The translations under genes and the position numbers were made by a program. This document shows positions 16,258 through 23,420 of a stretch of 64,000 nucleotides of DNA, one piece after another. Position 1 is the first letter of the stretch. Each line of letters begins with the position of its first letter. The notes under the pieces are model-generated. The model saw only the letters and a list, made by a program, of their open reading frames with translations. It was not told where the DNA came from and made no database searches. Source of the stretch: Aeromicrobium phoceense (lineage in GTDB: Bacteria; Actinomycetota; Actinomycetes; Propionibacteriales; Nocardioidaceae); assembly GCF_013868155.1 (NCBI RefSeq), contig NZ_JACEOG010000002.1:62001-126000 (forward strand), read 5' to 3'.

Positions 16258-17451
16258 ATGGGGCGTCTTGTCAGTACTGAGGGCCTGACCGAAGAGCAGG
16301 TCGAGATCCTCAAGGTCGTCCGTCAGTTCGTCGAGAAGGAGATCATTCCGGTCGCGACGGACCTGGAGCACAAGGACGAGTACCCGACCGAGATCGTGGA
16401 GGGCCTGAAGGAGCTGGGCATCTTCGGTCTGATGATCCCCGAGGAGTACGGCGGACTCGGCGAGTCGCTGCTGACCTACGCGCTCGTGGTCGAGGAGATC
16501 GCCCGCGGCTGGATGAGCGTCTCCGGTGTGATCAACACGCACTTCATCGTGGCCTACATGCTGATCCAGCACGGCACCGAGGAGCAGAAGCAGAAGTACC
16601 TGCCGAAGATGGCCACCGGCGAGGTCCGTGGCGCCTTCTCGATGTCGGAGCCGTCGCTGGGCTCGGACGTGTCGGCGATCAGCACGAAGGCGACGAAGCT
16701 GGACGACGGCTCGTACGAGATCTCCGGCCAGAAGATGTGGCTGACCAACGGCGGCAGCTCGACGCTGGTGGCGGTCCTGGTCAAGACCGACGAGGGCGCC
16801 GACAGCGTCTACAAGAACATGACCACCTTCCTGGTCGAGAAGGAGCCGGGCTTCGGCGAGACGGCCCAGGGCGTCACCGTCCCGGGCAAGATCGAGAAGA
16901 TGGGCTACAAGGGCATCGACACGACCGAGATGATCCTGGAGAAGCACAAGATCGGTGCCGACCAGATCCTCGGCGGCACGCCCGGCCAGGGCTTCTACCA
17001 GATGATGGACGGCGTCGAGGTCGGCCGCGTCAACGTCGGCGCCCGCGCCGTGGGCATCGCGAACCGCGCGTTCGAGCTCGGCATCGCCTACGCGCAGCAG
17101 CGCGAGACGTTCGGCAAGCCGATCGCCCAGCACCAGGCGATCCTGTTCCGCCTGGCCGAGATGGCCACCAAGGTCGAGGCCGCCCACACCATGGTCGTGC
17201 GCGCCGCGCGGCTGAAGGACTCGGGCAAGCGGATGGACGTCGAGGCCGGCATGGCCAAGATGCTCGCCAGCGAGTACTGCAACGAGGTCGTCGAGGCCTC
17301 GTTCCGGATCCACGGCGGCTACGGCTACTCCAAGGAGTACGAGATCGAGCGTCTCTACCGCGAGTCCGCCTTCATGCTCATCGGCGAAGGCACGTCCGAC
17401 ATCCAGAAGATGATCATCGGCCGCAACCTGCTCAAGGACTACAAGCTCTGA
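16258..17451 (+). CDS. acyl-CoA dehydrogenase
   Basis: The 397-residue flavoprotein oxidises an acyl-CoA to the 2-enoyl-CoA and passes electrons to ETF. Visible signatures are the FAD/substrate segment AFSMSEPSLGSD, KMWLTNGG, the C-terminal domain RETFGKPIAQHQAILFRLA, the GGYGYSKEYEIERLYRE loop and GEGTSDIQKMIIGRNLL, whose Glu is at the catalytic-base position of the short-chain/glutaryl-type branch. Chain-length specificity is not certain. The ATG has a good GAGGAG site. A long terminator hairpin follows. Confidence 0.95.
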   Translation: MGRLVSTEGLTEEQVEILKVVRQFVEKEIIPVATDLEHKDEYPTEIVEGLKELGIFGLMIPEEYGGLGESLLTYALVVEEIARGWMSVSGVINTHFIVAYMLIQHGTEEQKQKYLPKMATGEVRGAFSMSEPSLGSDVSAISTKATKLDDGSYEISGQKMWLTNGGSSTLVAVLVKTDEGADSVYKNMTTFLVEKEPGFGETAQGVTVPGKIEKMGYKGIDTTEMILEKHKIGADQILGGTPGQGFYQMMDGVEVGRVNVGARAVGIANRAFELGIAYAQQRETFGKPIAQHQAILFRLAEMATKVEAAHTMVVRAARLKDSGKRMDVEAGMAKMLASEYCNEVVEASFRIHGGYGYSKEYEIERLYRESAFMLIGEGTSDIQKMIIGRNLLKDYKL

Positions 17452-17467
17452 CCCAGGTCACCGCTGC

Positions 17468-17510
17468 GACGACGGCCCCGCATCCACTCCGTGGACGCGG
17501 GGCCGTCGTC
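17468..17510 (+). terminator. strong hairpin terminator after acyl-CoA dehydrogenase
   Basis: A perfect 14-bp GC-rich stem (17468-17481 with 17497-17510) encloses a smaller TCCAC-TCC-GTGGA hairpin. No U tract follows, as is usual for actinobacteria. Confidence 0.75.
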
Positions 17511-17522
17511 CGTCCGCGCGGC

Positions 17523-17528
17523 TACGCT
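17523..17528 (+). promoter_or_regulatory. -10 element of leaderless stress-protein promoter
   Basis: TACGCT, 6 nt, ATG at 17535, immediately after the terminator. Confidence 0.6.
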
Positions 17529-17534
17529 GGCCGC

Positions 17535-18008
17535 ATGGCCCAGATCTTCTCGTTGGAGTACCCGCAGTCCCTCGGCGTCTTCGATGACTACGACGCCGCC
17601 CAGAAGGCCGTCGACCACCTGTCCGATCACGACTTCCCGGTGGAGAACGTGCTGATCGTCGGCACCGACCTCAAGCAGCTCGAGCGGGTCACCGGCCGGC
17701 TCACGTGGGGGCGCGTGATCCTCAGCGGCGTGCTCGGCGGTGCCTGGTTCGGCCTGCTGATCGGCCTGCTCCTGGGCATCTTCGCCGCCGAGGGCGACTG
17801 GCTCGCCGCGGTGCTCACCGGCATCCTGCTCGGCGTGGTGTGGGGCGCGATCATCGCCGCGGTGGGCTACGCCGGCTCGCGCGGCCGACGCGACTTCTCC
17901 AGCGTCAAGACGATCCTCCCGAGCAAGTACGAGCTGCTCGTCGAGCACAAGCACCTCGCGCGTGGCCAGGAGCTGCTGGCGGGGCTGCCGGGCTCCACCA
18001 CCGTCTGA
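17535..18008 (+). CDS. GSP17M/YflT-domain membrane protein
   Basis: The 157-residue protein has the general stress protein 17M domain at residues about 10-60 (LGVFDDYDAAQKAVDHLSDHDFPVENVLIVG) and then two glycine-rich membrane helices (about 62-90 and 95-120). The C-terminal part (TILPSKYELLVEHKHLARGQELL) is cytoplasmic. Related proteins are induced by heat, salt or sigma-B-type stress; the biochemical role is unknown. Confidence 0.88.
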   Translation: MAQIFSLEYPQSLGVFDDYDAAQKAVDHLSDHDFPVENVLIVGTDLKQLERVTGRLTWGRVILSGVLGGAWFGLLIGLLLGIFAAEGDWLAAVLTGILLGVVWGAIIAAVGYAGSRGRRDFSSVKTILPSKYELLVEHKHLARGQELLAGLPGSTTV

Positions 18009-18040
18009 GCTCGCGCGCCTGCGTCGGATGTGACGCAATT

Positions 18041-18070
18041 TTGTTGGAGTGGCAGAAGAGAACGTAGAAT
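18041..18070 (+). promoter_or_regulatory. promoter of the secreted nuclease gene
   Basis: TTGTTG (18041-18046), 18-bp spacer, TAGAAT (18065-18070). This is the best conventional -35/-10 pair in the window for a protein-coding gene and gives a leader of about 40 nt with an SD. Confidence 0.6.
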
Positions 18071-18117
18071 CGGAGACTGTGCGGCCGCCCGCGTCGCCCC
18101 GCTTCTGGAGGTTCCCC

Positions 18118-19428
18118 GTGCGTTCCCGCCTTGCTGCCGCGTCCCTCGCGCTCGCCGTCGCAACCGGTCTGCTCACCGTCCCGCTGACCGCCGCTCCCGC
18201 CTCGGCCGCCCCGGCGCGGTGCGCGGCGTACGGCGACGTGGTCCGCGAGACCTCTCCGGGTGGGGTGCTGGCCGGCCGGACGCCGCTGCTCATCGGCTCC
18301 TACAACGTCGCCGGCTACAACGCGTCCCGCGGCACGATGAAGCCGTGGGAGTCCCGCGCGGACCGCGTCGTCGCCAAGATCATGCACTGCGCCCCTGACG
18401 TGATCGGGCTGCAGGAGGCCTCGGAGGCGTGGATGCAGCGTCGCCCCGCGGGTGCGCGCAACCACGCGCAGTACGAGCACGTGGTCGACCTGATGAACGC
18501 GCGCACGTCGGGAGCGCCGTACCGGGTCACGAACACCCACCGGAAGCAGTGCCCCACCACGGGCCCGAACCCCGCGGTGTGGAACGGCACCTGGAAGGGC
18601 CAGCGTGCGCCGTGGCGCGCGTGCACGACGTCGCCCAGCAGGAGCTCCTCGGACAACCGCACGATCTACGACTCCCGCGTGCTGGCCGTGGTGCGCCAGG
18701 GCGTGCGCCGGCTGTCGAGCGCGACCTCGACCCCGCGCACCCTCGACTGGACCGTCTTCCGCGTCCTCGCGACGGGCCGTGAGTTCGTCTTCGCCAACAC
18801 CCACCTCGACGCCCGCTACCGCGGCAAGGCGACCACGACCTCGACGTCGAACACGTTCCGCCGCAAGCAGGCCGGCCAGGTGCTCTCGACCATGAAGCAG
18901 GTGCGCGCGCTGCGGGGCGGTGTCCTGCCCGCCGTGCTGGTCGGCGACCTCAACAGCGGGGGCCGCACGCGCAGCACCACGGCGGCCGACGACTTCACGC
19001 GGGCCGGCCTGGTCGACCTGCTGGGCACCGACCGCCGCAAGTACAGGTCGAAGTCGGCGCGCTGGCGCGGCTCGTGCAAGTCGGTGGGCGTCACCTCCTC
19101 GCTCGTGAACACGCGCAACTGGCGCGTCCCGCTGCACGTCAAGCGGCGGATCAACGTCGCCTACAACTCCTCCAACGCCGTCTCGGGCAAGGGACCGGGC
19201 AGCGCGAAGAACACGTGCATGTACAACGACAAGAAGCTGAAGCGGCCCCGCGGTGCCACCCCCGCCGCGTACTACCGGTACCAGGGCACGCGGATCGACT
19301 ACGTCCTCGCGGCGGGCCTCCGCGGCCGCGGCTGGGAGACCGTGGTGGACGCGAACCTGCGCAAGGCGCGCTACCGCGTGACCCCGCCCTCGGACCACAA
19401 CATGGTCGCGGCGACGCTGGCGTTCTGA
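18118..19428 (+). CDS. secreted endonuclease/exonuclease/phosphatase family protein
   Basis: The 436-residue exported protein has the metal-dependent EEP fold: SYNVAGYN (Asn), DVIGLQEASE (metal-binding Glu), FANTHLDARYRG, GDLNSGG (Asp/Asn), RIDYVLA and the C-terminal PSDHNMVAA with the catalytic His. It could be an extracellular DNase or a phosphodiesterase. GTG 18118 is preferred to an upstream in-frame ATG at 18049, because it starts the signal peptide (RSRLAAASLALAVATGLL, cleavage near APASAAPA) and has GGAGG 7 nt upstream; the upstream ATG overlaps the promoter. Confidence 0.9.
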   Translation: MRSRLAAASLALAVATGLLTVPLTAAPASAAPARCAAYGDVVRETSPGGVLAGRTPLLIGSYNVAGYNASRGTMKPWESRADRVVAKIMHCAPDVIGLQEASEAWMQRRPAGARNHAQYEHVVDLMNARTSGAPYRVTNTHRKQCPTTGPNPAVWNGTWKGQRAPWRACTTSPSRSSSDNRTIYDSRVLAVVRQGVRRLSSATSTPRTLDWTVFRVLATGREFVFANTHLDARYRGKATTTSTSNTFRRKQAGQVLSTMKQVRALRGGVLPAVLVGDLNSGGRTRSTTAADDFTRAGLVDLLGTDRRKYRSKSARWRGSCKSVGVTSSLVNTRNWRVPLHVKRRINVAYNSSNAVSGKGPGSAKNTCMYNDKKLKRPRGATPAAYYRYQGTRIDYVLAAGLRGRGWETVVDANLRKARYRVTPPSDHNMVAATLAF

Positions 19429-19439
19429 CGATCCGCCAT

Positions 19440-19456
19440 GATGGTCCCGCACCATC
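19440..19456 (+). promoter_or_regulatory. short inverted repeat before MaoC gene
   Basis: GATGGT-CCCGC-ACCATC lies between the nuclease stop and the MaoC start. It may be an operator or a small attenuator hairpin; there is no other support. Confidence 0.3.
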
Positions 19457-19474
19457 GGCGACAGTGAGGACGAC

Positions 19475-20524
19475 ATGAGCAAGACGAACCCGGGCAACTT
19501 CTTCGAGGACTTCACGCTCGGACAGGTGATCGAGCACGCGACGCCCCGCACGATCACCGAGGGCGACCGGGCGGTCTACGGCTCGATCTACCCCACGCGC
19601 TTCGCGGTGCCCTCGTCCGCGGTGTTCGCCGCCTCGGTCGGCCTCACGGGATCGAACGGCGAGGGGCACCCGGTCGAGGACCTCATCGGCTTCCACGTCG
19701 CGTTCGGCAAGACCGTCCCTGACGTCTCGCTCAACGCGGTGGCCAACCTCGGGTACGCCGAGTGCCGCTTCCACGCGCCGATCGTCCCGGGCGACACGAT
19801 CTCGACGTCGTCCGAGGTCATCGGGCTGAAGCAGAACTCGAACGGCAAGACGGGGGTGGTCTACGTCCGCTCCACCGCCGTGAACCAGCGCGACGAGGTC
19901 GTCCTGGACTGGGCGCGCTGGGTCATGGTGCACAAGCGGAACACCGAGGCGCCCGCGCCGGAGACGGTGGTTCCGGAGCTCGCTCCGTTCGTCGCCGCCG
20001 AGGATCTCGTGATCCCCGCCGGCCTGGACTTCACCGACTACGACTTCGTCGCCGCCGGCGAGCCGCACCGCTTCGACGACTACGAGGTCGGCGAGAAGAT
20101 CGACCACGTCGACGGCGTCACGCTCACCGAGTCCGAGCACCAGCAGGCCACCCGCCTGTGGCAGAACACCGCGAAGGTGCACTTCAACGTCGAGGCCCGC
20201 CCCGACGGCAACCGCCTCGTGTACGGCGGCCACGTCATCTCGCTGGCCCGCGCGCTGGCGTTCAACGGCCTGGCCAACGCCCAGCTGATCGCCGCGATCA
20301 ACGCCGGGGCACACACGTCGCCCGCGTTCGCCGGCGACACGATCTACGCGTGGAGCGAGGTGCTCGACAAGGCCGAGACGTCCGCGCCGGGCGTCGGGGC
20401 GCTGCGGCTGCGGCTCGTGGCCACCAAGGGCCGCGACGAGTCGATGACGCTCAAGGGCGACGACGGGAAGTACGCGCCCGGCGTGCTGCTCGACCTCGAC
20501 CACTGGGTCCTCGTGCCACGCTGA
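19475..20524 (+). CDS. double-MaoC dehydratase, mesaconyl-CoA hydratase-like
   Basis: The 349-residue protein contains two hot-dog MaoC domains. The N-terminal part (KTNPGNFFEDFTLGQ, HATPRTITEGDRAVY, FGKTVPDISLNAVANLGYAE-like stretch, NGKTGVVYVRS) closely follows mesaconyl-CoA hydratase/beta-methylmalyl-CoA dehydratase proteins of the ethylmalonyl-CoA pathway, as far as I can recall them. The second domain carries NRLVYGGHVISLARALAFNGLAN with the hydratase His. Specificity is inferred; no ccr, ecm or mcl gene is in the window. The start is ATG with a GAGGA site. The next gene begins 4 nt after the stop. Confidence 0.8.
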   Translation: MSKTNPGNFFEDFTLGQVIEHATPRTITEGDRAVYGSIYPTRFAVPSSAVFAASVGLTGSNGEGHPVEDLIGFHVAFGKTVPDVSLNAVANLGYAECRFHAPIVPGDTISTSSEVIGLKQNSNGKTGVVYVRSTAVNQRDEVVLDWARWVMVHKRNTEAPAPETVVPELAPFVAAEDLVIPAGLDFTDYDFVAAGEPHRFDDYEVGEKIDHVDGVTLTESEHQQATRLWQNTAKVHFNVEARPDGNRLVYGGHVISLARALAFNGLANAQLIAAINAGAHTSPAFAGDTIYAWSEVLDKAETSAPGVGALRLRLVATKGRDESMTLKGDDGKYAPGVLLDLDHWVLVPR

Positions 20525-20528
20525 GTTC

Positions 20529-21137
20529 ATGAACGCCTACGAGTCCGACACCGAGCTCTGGCTCGTCCGCCACGGCGAGACCGAGTGGAGCCGGGCCTGG
20601 AAGCACACCTCGGTGACCGACCTGGAGCTGACCGACCTCGGCCGCGACCAGGCCAAGGCGCTGCGTCCCCTGCTCTCCGGTGTGGCGTTCGACCGCATCT
20701 GGAGCAGTCCGCGGCGCCGTGCCCTCGCCACCGCCGAGCTGGCCGGCTGCGAGCTCGGCGAGGTCGAGGTGGTCGAGGACGTCGTCGAGTGGGACTACGG
20801 GCAGTACGAGGGCGTCACCACCGAGGAGATCCGCCAGAGCGTGCCGGACTGGACGGTGTGGTCCCACCCGTCGCCCGGCGGCGAGACGGCCGAGCAGGTC
20901 GGCGCCCGCCTCGACCGCGTGGTGGACCGCGCGCGATCGCTCGGCGGACGCACCCTGGTCTTCGCGCACGGGCACTCGCTGCGGGTCCTCGCGGCGCGCT
21001 GGCTGGGCCTGGACGTGGCCGACGGCCGCGTGTTCGCGCTGGACACCGCGACGTACTCGGTACTCGGCGACGACCGCGGGCAGCCCGTGGTCCTGCAGTG
21101 GAACGTCCCGGACAGCACGCGCGCGCACAGGCTCTAG
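20529..21137 (+). CDS. histidine phosphatase family protein
   Basis: The 202-residue protein has the branch-1 phosphatase signature VRHGETEWS with the phospho-accepting His, the second catalytic His in FAHGHSLRVLAARW, and the acid in VEWDYGQYEG. It resembles acid phosphatase/cofactor-independent phosphoglycerate-mutase-like enzymes; the substrate is unknown. It follows the MaoC gene by 4 nt, so the two are probably one operon. Its TAG stop is also the first half of the -10 hexamer for the PHP gene. Confidence 0.92.
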   Translation: MNAYESDTELWLVRHGETEWSRAWKHTSVTDLELTDLGRDQAKALRPLLSGVAFDRIWSSPRRRALATAELAGCELGEVEVVEDVVEWDYGQYEGVTTEEIRQSVPDWTVWSHPSPGGETAEQVGARLDRVVDRARSLGGRTLVFAHGHSLRVLAARWLGLDVADGRVFALDTATYSVLGDDRGQPVVLQWNVPDSTRAHRL

Positions 21138-21140
21138 TCT
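21135..21140 (+). promoter_or_regulatory. -10 element of leaderless PHP-gene promoter, fused to upstream stop codon
   Basis: TAGTCT, 7 nt, GTG at 21148. TAG (21135-21137) is the stop codon of the histidine phosphatase gene. Confidence 0.65.
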
Positions 21141-21147
21141 TCGTAAC

Positions 21148-21972
21148 GTGCGCATCGACCTCCACACCCACTCGACGCGATCCGACGGCACCGATACGCC
21201 GGGCGACCTCGTGCGCAAGGCGAAGGCCGAGGGACTCGACGCGATCGCCCTCACCGACCACGACGCGACCGAGGGGTGGGCCGAGGCCCAGGAGGCGGCC
21301 GACGAGGTGGGCCTGCGGCTGATCCGCGGCATCGAGATCTCGACGCAGTACGAGGGCCTCAGCGTGCACCTGCTGGGCTACGAGTTCGACCCCGGGTACG
21401 CCCCGCTCGTCGAGGAGTTGGAGCGCGTCCTGGGTGGGCGGAACCAGCGCCTGCCGCGGATCCTGGAGAAGCTCGCCGCGCTGGGCATGCCGCTCACCGA
21501 GGCCGAGGTGTTCGCCGTCGCCGGCGACGCCGCGGCTTGGGGTCGCCCGCACGTCGCCGACGCGATGATCGCGAAGGGCTACATCAAGGACCGCGACGAG
21601 GCCTTCCGCGACTGGCTCGTGCCCGGCAAGCCCGGCTACGTCGGGCGCTACTCCGCGGGCCTGTTCGACGCGGTGCGGCTGGTCCGCGAGGCGGGCGGCC
21701 GTCCGGTGGTGGCACACGCCTGGGCCCGCGACAGCCGCGGCAAGATGACCGCCGAGCTGCTGGCCGAGCTCACGGAGGCAGGTCTGGCCGGTCTCGAGGT
21801 CGACCACCCCGACCACGACGAGCGGGCGCGTGCCGAGCTCCGGGCGATCGCCGACGACCTCGGTCTCGCGCGTACCGGGTCGAGCGACCACCACGGAGCG
21901 GGCAAGGGGCCGGCGTTCCACCTCGGCGCCAACCTCACCGATCCCGAGCAGCTCGAGCGTCTCCTGGGCTGA
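21148..21972 (+). CDS. PHP-domain phosphoesterase
   Basis: The 274-residue protein has the four PHP metal motifs: DLHTHSTRSDG at the N-terminus, ALTDHDA near residue 35, GIEIST near 60 and the late SSDHHG near 250. It belongs to the TrpH/YciV type (5'-3' exoribonuclease or nucleoside 3',5'-bisphosphate phosphatase), so a role in small-RNA or nucleotide turnover is likely. The GTG start is fixed by the 7-nt spacing from TAGTCT. Confidence 0.92.
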   Translation: MRIDLHTHSTRSDGTDTPGDLVRKAKAEGLDAIALTDHDATEGWAEAQEAADEVGLRLIRGIEISTQYEGLSVHLLGYEFDPGYAPLVEELERVLGGRNQRLPRILEKLAALGMPLTEAEVFAVAGDAAAWGRPHVADAMIAKGYIKDRDEAFRDWLVPGKPGYVGRYSAGLFDAVRLVREAGGRPVVAHAWARDSRGKMTAELLAELTEAGLAGLEVDHPDHDERARAELRAIADDLGLARTGSSDHHGAGKGPAFHLGANLTDPEQLERLLG

Positions 21973-21979
21973 GCGTCGG

Positions 21980-22049
21980 TTTCCGCCATGGCTTGCCACG
22001 GTGGAAAGTCACGAGTTAGACTTTCCATGTTGGCAAGCCGCAGCGGAAA
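21980..22049 (+). promoter_or_regulatory. twin 28-bp palindromic operators flanking a -10 element
   Basis: Two copies of TTTCC-N5-GGCWWGCC-N5-GGAAA lie at 21980-22007 and 22022-22049, with centres 42 bp apart (four helical turns). The 14-bp gap holds TAGACT (22017-22022), a good -10. The two copies are inverted relative to each other, so the whole 70 bp is also one large interrupted inverted repeat. The promoter would serve the 22082-22791 operon, whose last gene is a winged-helix regulator, the likely ligand. Confidence 0.75.
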
Positions 22050-22081
22050 GACGCGGTGGCACGTCGAGACGTGGAGGAACC

Positions 22082-22510
22082 ATGACCGAACGGGACGAGG
22101 CGCGCGAAGCGCTCGAGCAGATCGCCGCCACGCGTCGGGAGACGGCGCACCGGGCCGCGAGCCCGAAGGGCTACTACGCCGTCGCCGGCGTGGGGATGGG
22201 CCTGGTGATCCTCGGGCTCGGTCTCGACGGGCCGGTGCGCTGGGTCCTCTACGTCGTCGGCCTCGCCACCGCCCTCGGCGCGATGAGCTGGTACACGAAG
22301 CACACGGGCATCGTCACGTTCGCCACGCTGCGCGAGCCCGGCGCCTGGCGGGCATGGCTGATGATCGGGGTGTCGCTGGTCGCTCTCGCGGTCGCCTGGA
22401 CCGGGCCGGTGGTGGCCGCGGTGGGCGCCGTGGTCACGGCACTGACCTGGGCCGTGCTGGGCCCGGCGTGGGACGTGGCATGGGTGCGCAGCATCGAGGA
22501 GCAGCCGTGA
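22082..22510 (+). CDS. four-helix membrane protein in regulator operon, unknown function
   Basis: The 142-residue protein starts with a charged cytoplasmic helix (TERDEAREALEQIAATRRET), followed by four predicted membrane helices and a short tail. No enzymatic motif is seen. It has a GGAGG ribosome site 5 nt before ATG. The stop overlaps the GTG of the winged-helix gene. Such membrane partner plus small MarR/PF13601-type regulator pairs are common in actinobacteria, and the membrane protein may sense a ligand or alter regulator activity; that is inference. Confidence 0.85.
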   Translation: MTERDEAREALEQIAATRRETAHRAASPKGYYAVAGVGMGLVILGLGLDGPVRWVLYVVGLATALGAMSWYTKHTGIVTFATLREPGAWRAWLMIGVSLVALAVAWTGPVVAAVGAVVTALTWAVLGPAWDVAWVRSIEEQP

Positions 22511-22791
22511 GTGTCGGCCTCTTCGATCCGCTGATCCACGCGCCGCACCGTCTGCAGATCTGCGCCATCCTCGACACGGTCGACAAGACGGAGTTCGCCC
22601 TCCTGCGCGAACGGCTCGACGTGAGCGAGTCGGTCCTCAGCAAGCAGGTCAAGGCGCTGGAGGACGCCGGGTGCGTCAAGGTCACCAAGGCGACCCGCGC
22701 CGGCCGCGTGCGCTCGTGGGCCGCGTTCACGAAGGCCGGCCGCGCCGCCTACCGCGACCACGTCGCCGCCCTCCGCGCCATCGTCGGCTGA
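22507..22791 (+). CDS. winged-helix transcriptional regulator (HTH_34/PF13601-like)
   Basis: The 94-residue protein is a single winged-helix domain: HAPHRLQICAILDTVDKTEF, recognition helix region LDVSESVLSKQVKALEDAG, and a wing (VKVTKATRAGRVRSWAAFT) with a C-terminal dimer helix. It matches the short MarR-like PF13601 family. It overlaps the membrane-protein gene by four bases (GTGA). The twin palindromes at the operon promoter strongly suggest autoregulation by a dimer or a pair of dimers. Confidence 0.88.
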   Translation: MSVGLFDPLIHAPHRLQICAILDTVDKTEFALLRERLDVSESVLSKQVKALEDAGCVKVTKATRAGRVRSWAAFTKAGRAAYRDHVAALRAIVG

Positions 22792-22817
22792 CCGCGCCGC
22801 CGTCACCCGCCCGAACG

Positions 22818-22847
22818 GCGAGTGGCGCAAAATCGCCCGCCACTCGC
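22818..22847 (+). repeat. REP-like 30-bp hairpin, copy 1
   Basis: GCGAGTGGCG, a 10-nt spacer, CGCCACTCGC: a perfect 10-bp inverted repeat. The next copy follows directly in the opposite orientation, so the pair can form a compound cruciform or terminator. Confidence 0.75.
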
Positions 22848-22876
22848 CGAGTGGCGGGCTTTTCTGCGCCACTCGC
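22848..22876 (-). repeat. REP-like hairpin, copy 2 (inverted)
   Basis: Inverted copy abutting copy 1, with arms CGAGTGGCG and CGCCACTCG. The minus-strand spacer (CAGAAAAGCC) is close to that of copy 3. Confidence 0.7.
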
Positions 22877-22898
22877 GATCCGGGGCGCTCAGGTCTGC

Positions 22899-22904
22899 TA
22901 ATCT
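22899..22904 (+). promoter_or_regulatory. -10 element of the TetR-associated membrane operon
   Basis: TAATCT, placing transcription start near 22911, on the edge of the palindrome at 22910-22925. No good -35 is seen. Confidence 0.5.
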
Positions 22905-22909
22905 CGTTC

Positions 22910-22925
22910 TTGAGCGGTTGCTCAA
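22910..22925 (+). promoter_or_regulatory. palindromic TetR-type operator
   Basis: TTGAGCGGTTGCTCAA: perfect 6-bp arms around GGTT, located at the predicted transcription start of an operon that ends with a TetR-family gene. The size and position fit autorepression. Confidence 0.65.
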
Positions 22926-22943
22926 AAATGGGAGGCGGTAGCC

Positions 22944-23420
22944 ATGAGGCCGATGGTCGTGTTCGGGGTGGGAGTCCTCGCCTCCGCTGTCGCGGGGGCC
23001 GTCTGTTCGCTCGGCTTCCTGCTCGTGGGTGCGTTCGGTGCAGGAACGACCTCGGAGCGCCTCGGGCTTCCCTCGCTGCTCCTGATCTGGGTCGGGATGG
23101 CGCTCTGGTACGGACTCGGGGCCGGGATCGCCCTGGGGATCGTGCCGGCGGGCATCGCCGCGGGTGCGTGGCCGCAGCTCGTGCAATCGGTGGGTGAGGA
23201 CCGCGCCGTCCGTCGCCTGACCGTCCTGGTCACGGCGATCGTGCTCATCGAGCTGGTCGTCGCGGCGATCAGCCTCTGGGGAGTCAACCTGATCGCCGCT
23301 GTCCCGTGGGTGCTCGCAGCGACCGCGGTGTGCGCGGTGATCGCGTGGCTCCACCTGCGGGCCGCGCAGCGCTTCGCCCAGCAGCACTCGCAACGCCTCG
23401 CCGAGGGAGGACGCTCATGA
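22944..23420 (+). CDS. membrane protein, paralogue of next gene
   Basis: The 158-residue protein has four predicted membrane helices. Two short stretches recur in the next gene: GAVCSLGFLL near residue 20 and GIALGIVPAGIAAGAWPQL near residue 60, so the two genes look like an old tandem duplication. No known family is recognised. GGGAGG lies 8 nt before ATG. The stop overlaps the start of the next gene (ATGA). Function unknown; a channel or heteromeric complex is possible. Confidence 0.82.
   Translation: MRPMVVFGVGVLASAVAGAVCSLGFLLVGAFGAGTTSERLGLPSLLLIWVGMALWYGLGAGIALGIVPAGIAAGAWPQLVQSVGEDRAVRRLTVLVTAIVLIELVVAAISLWGVNLIAAVPWVLAATAVCAVIAWLHLRAAQRFAQQHSQRLAEGGRS

Noticed and set aside
22027-22081. 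Leaderless peptide starting at ATG 22027 within the second palindrome
   Set aside because: Only 4 nt separate TAGACT from this ATG, less than the 6-7 nt seen elsewhere, and its frame runs through two real genes in another phase with Arg/Gly-rich composition.
22818-22876. CRISPR repeat
   Set aside because: The repeats are adjacent and inverted, there are no regularly spaced unique spacers and no cas genes; they are hairpin-type intergenic repeats.
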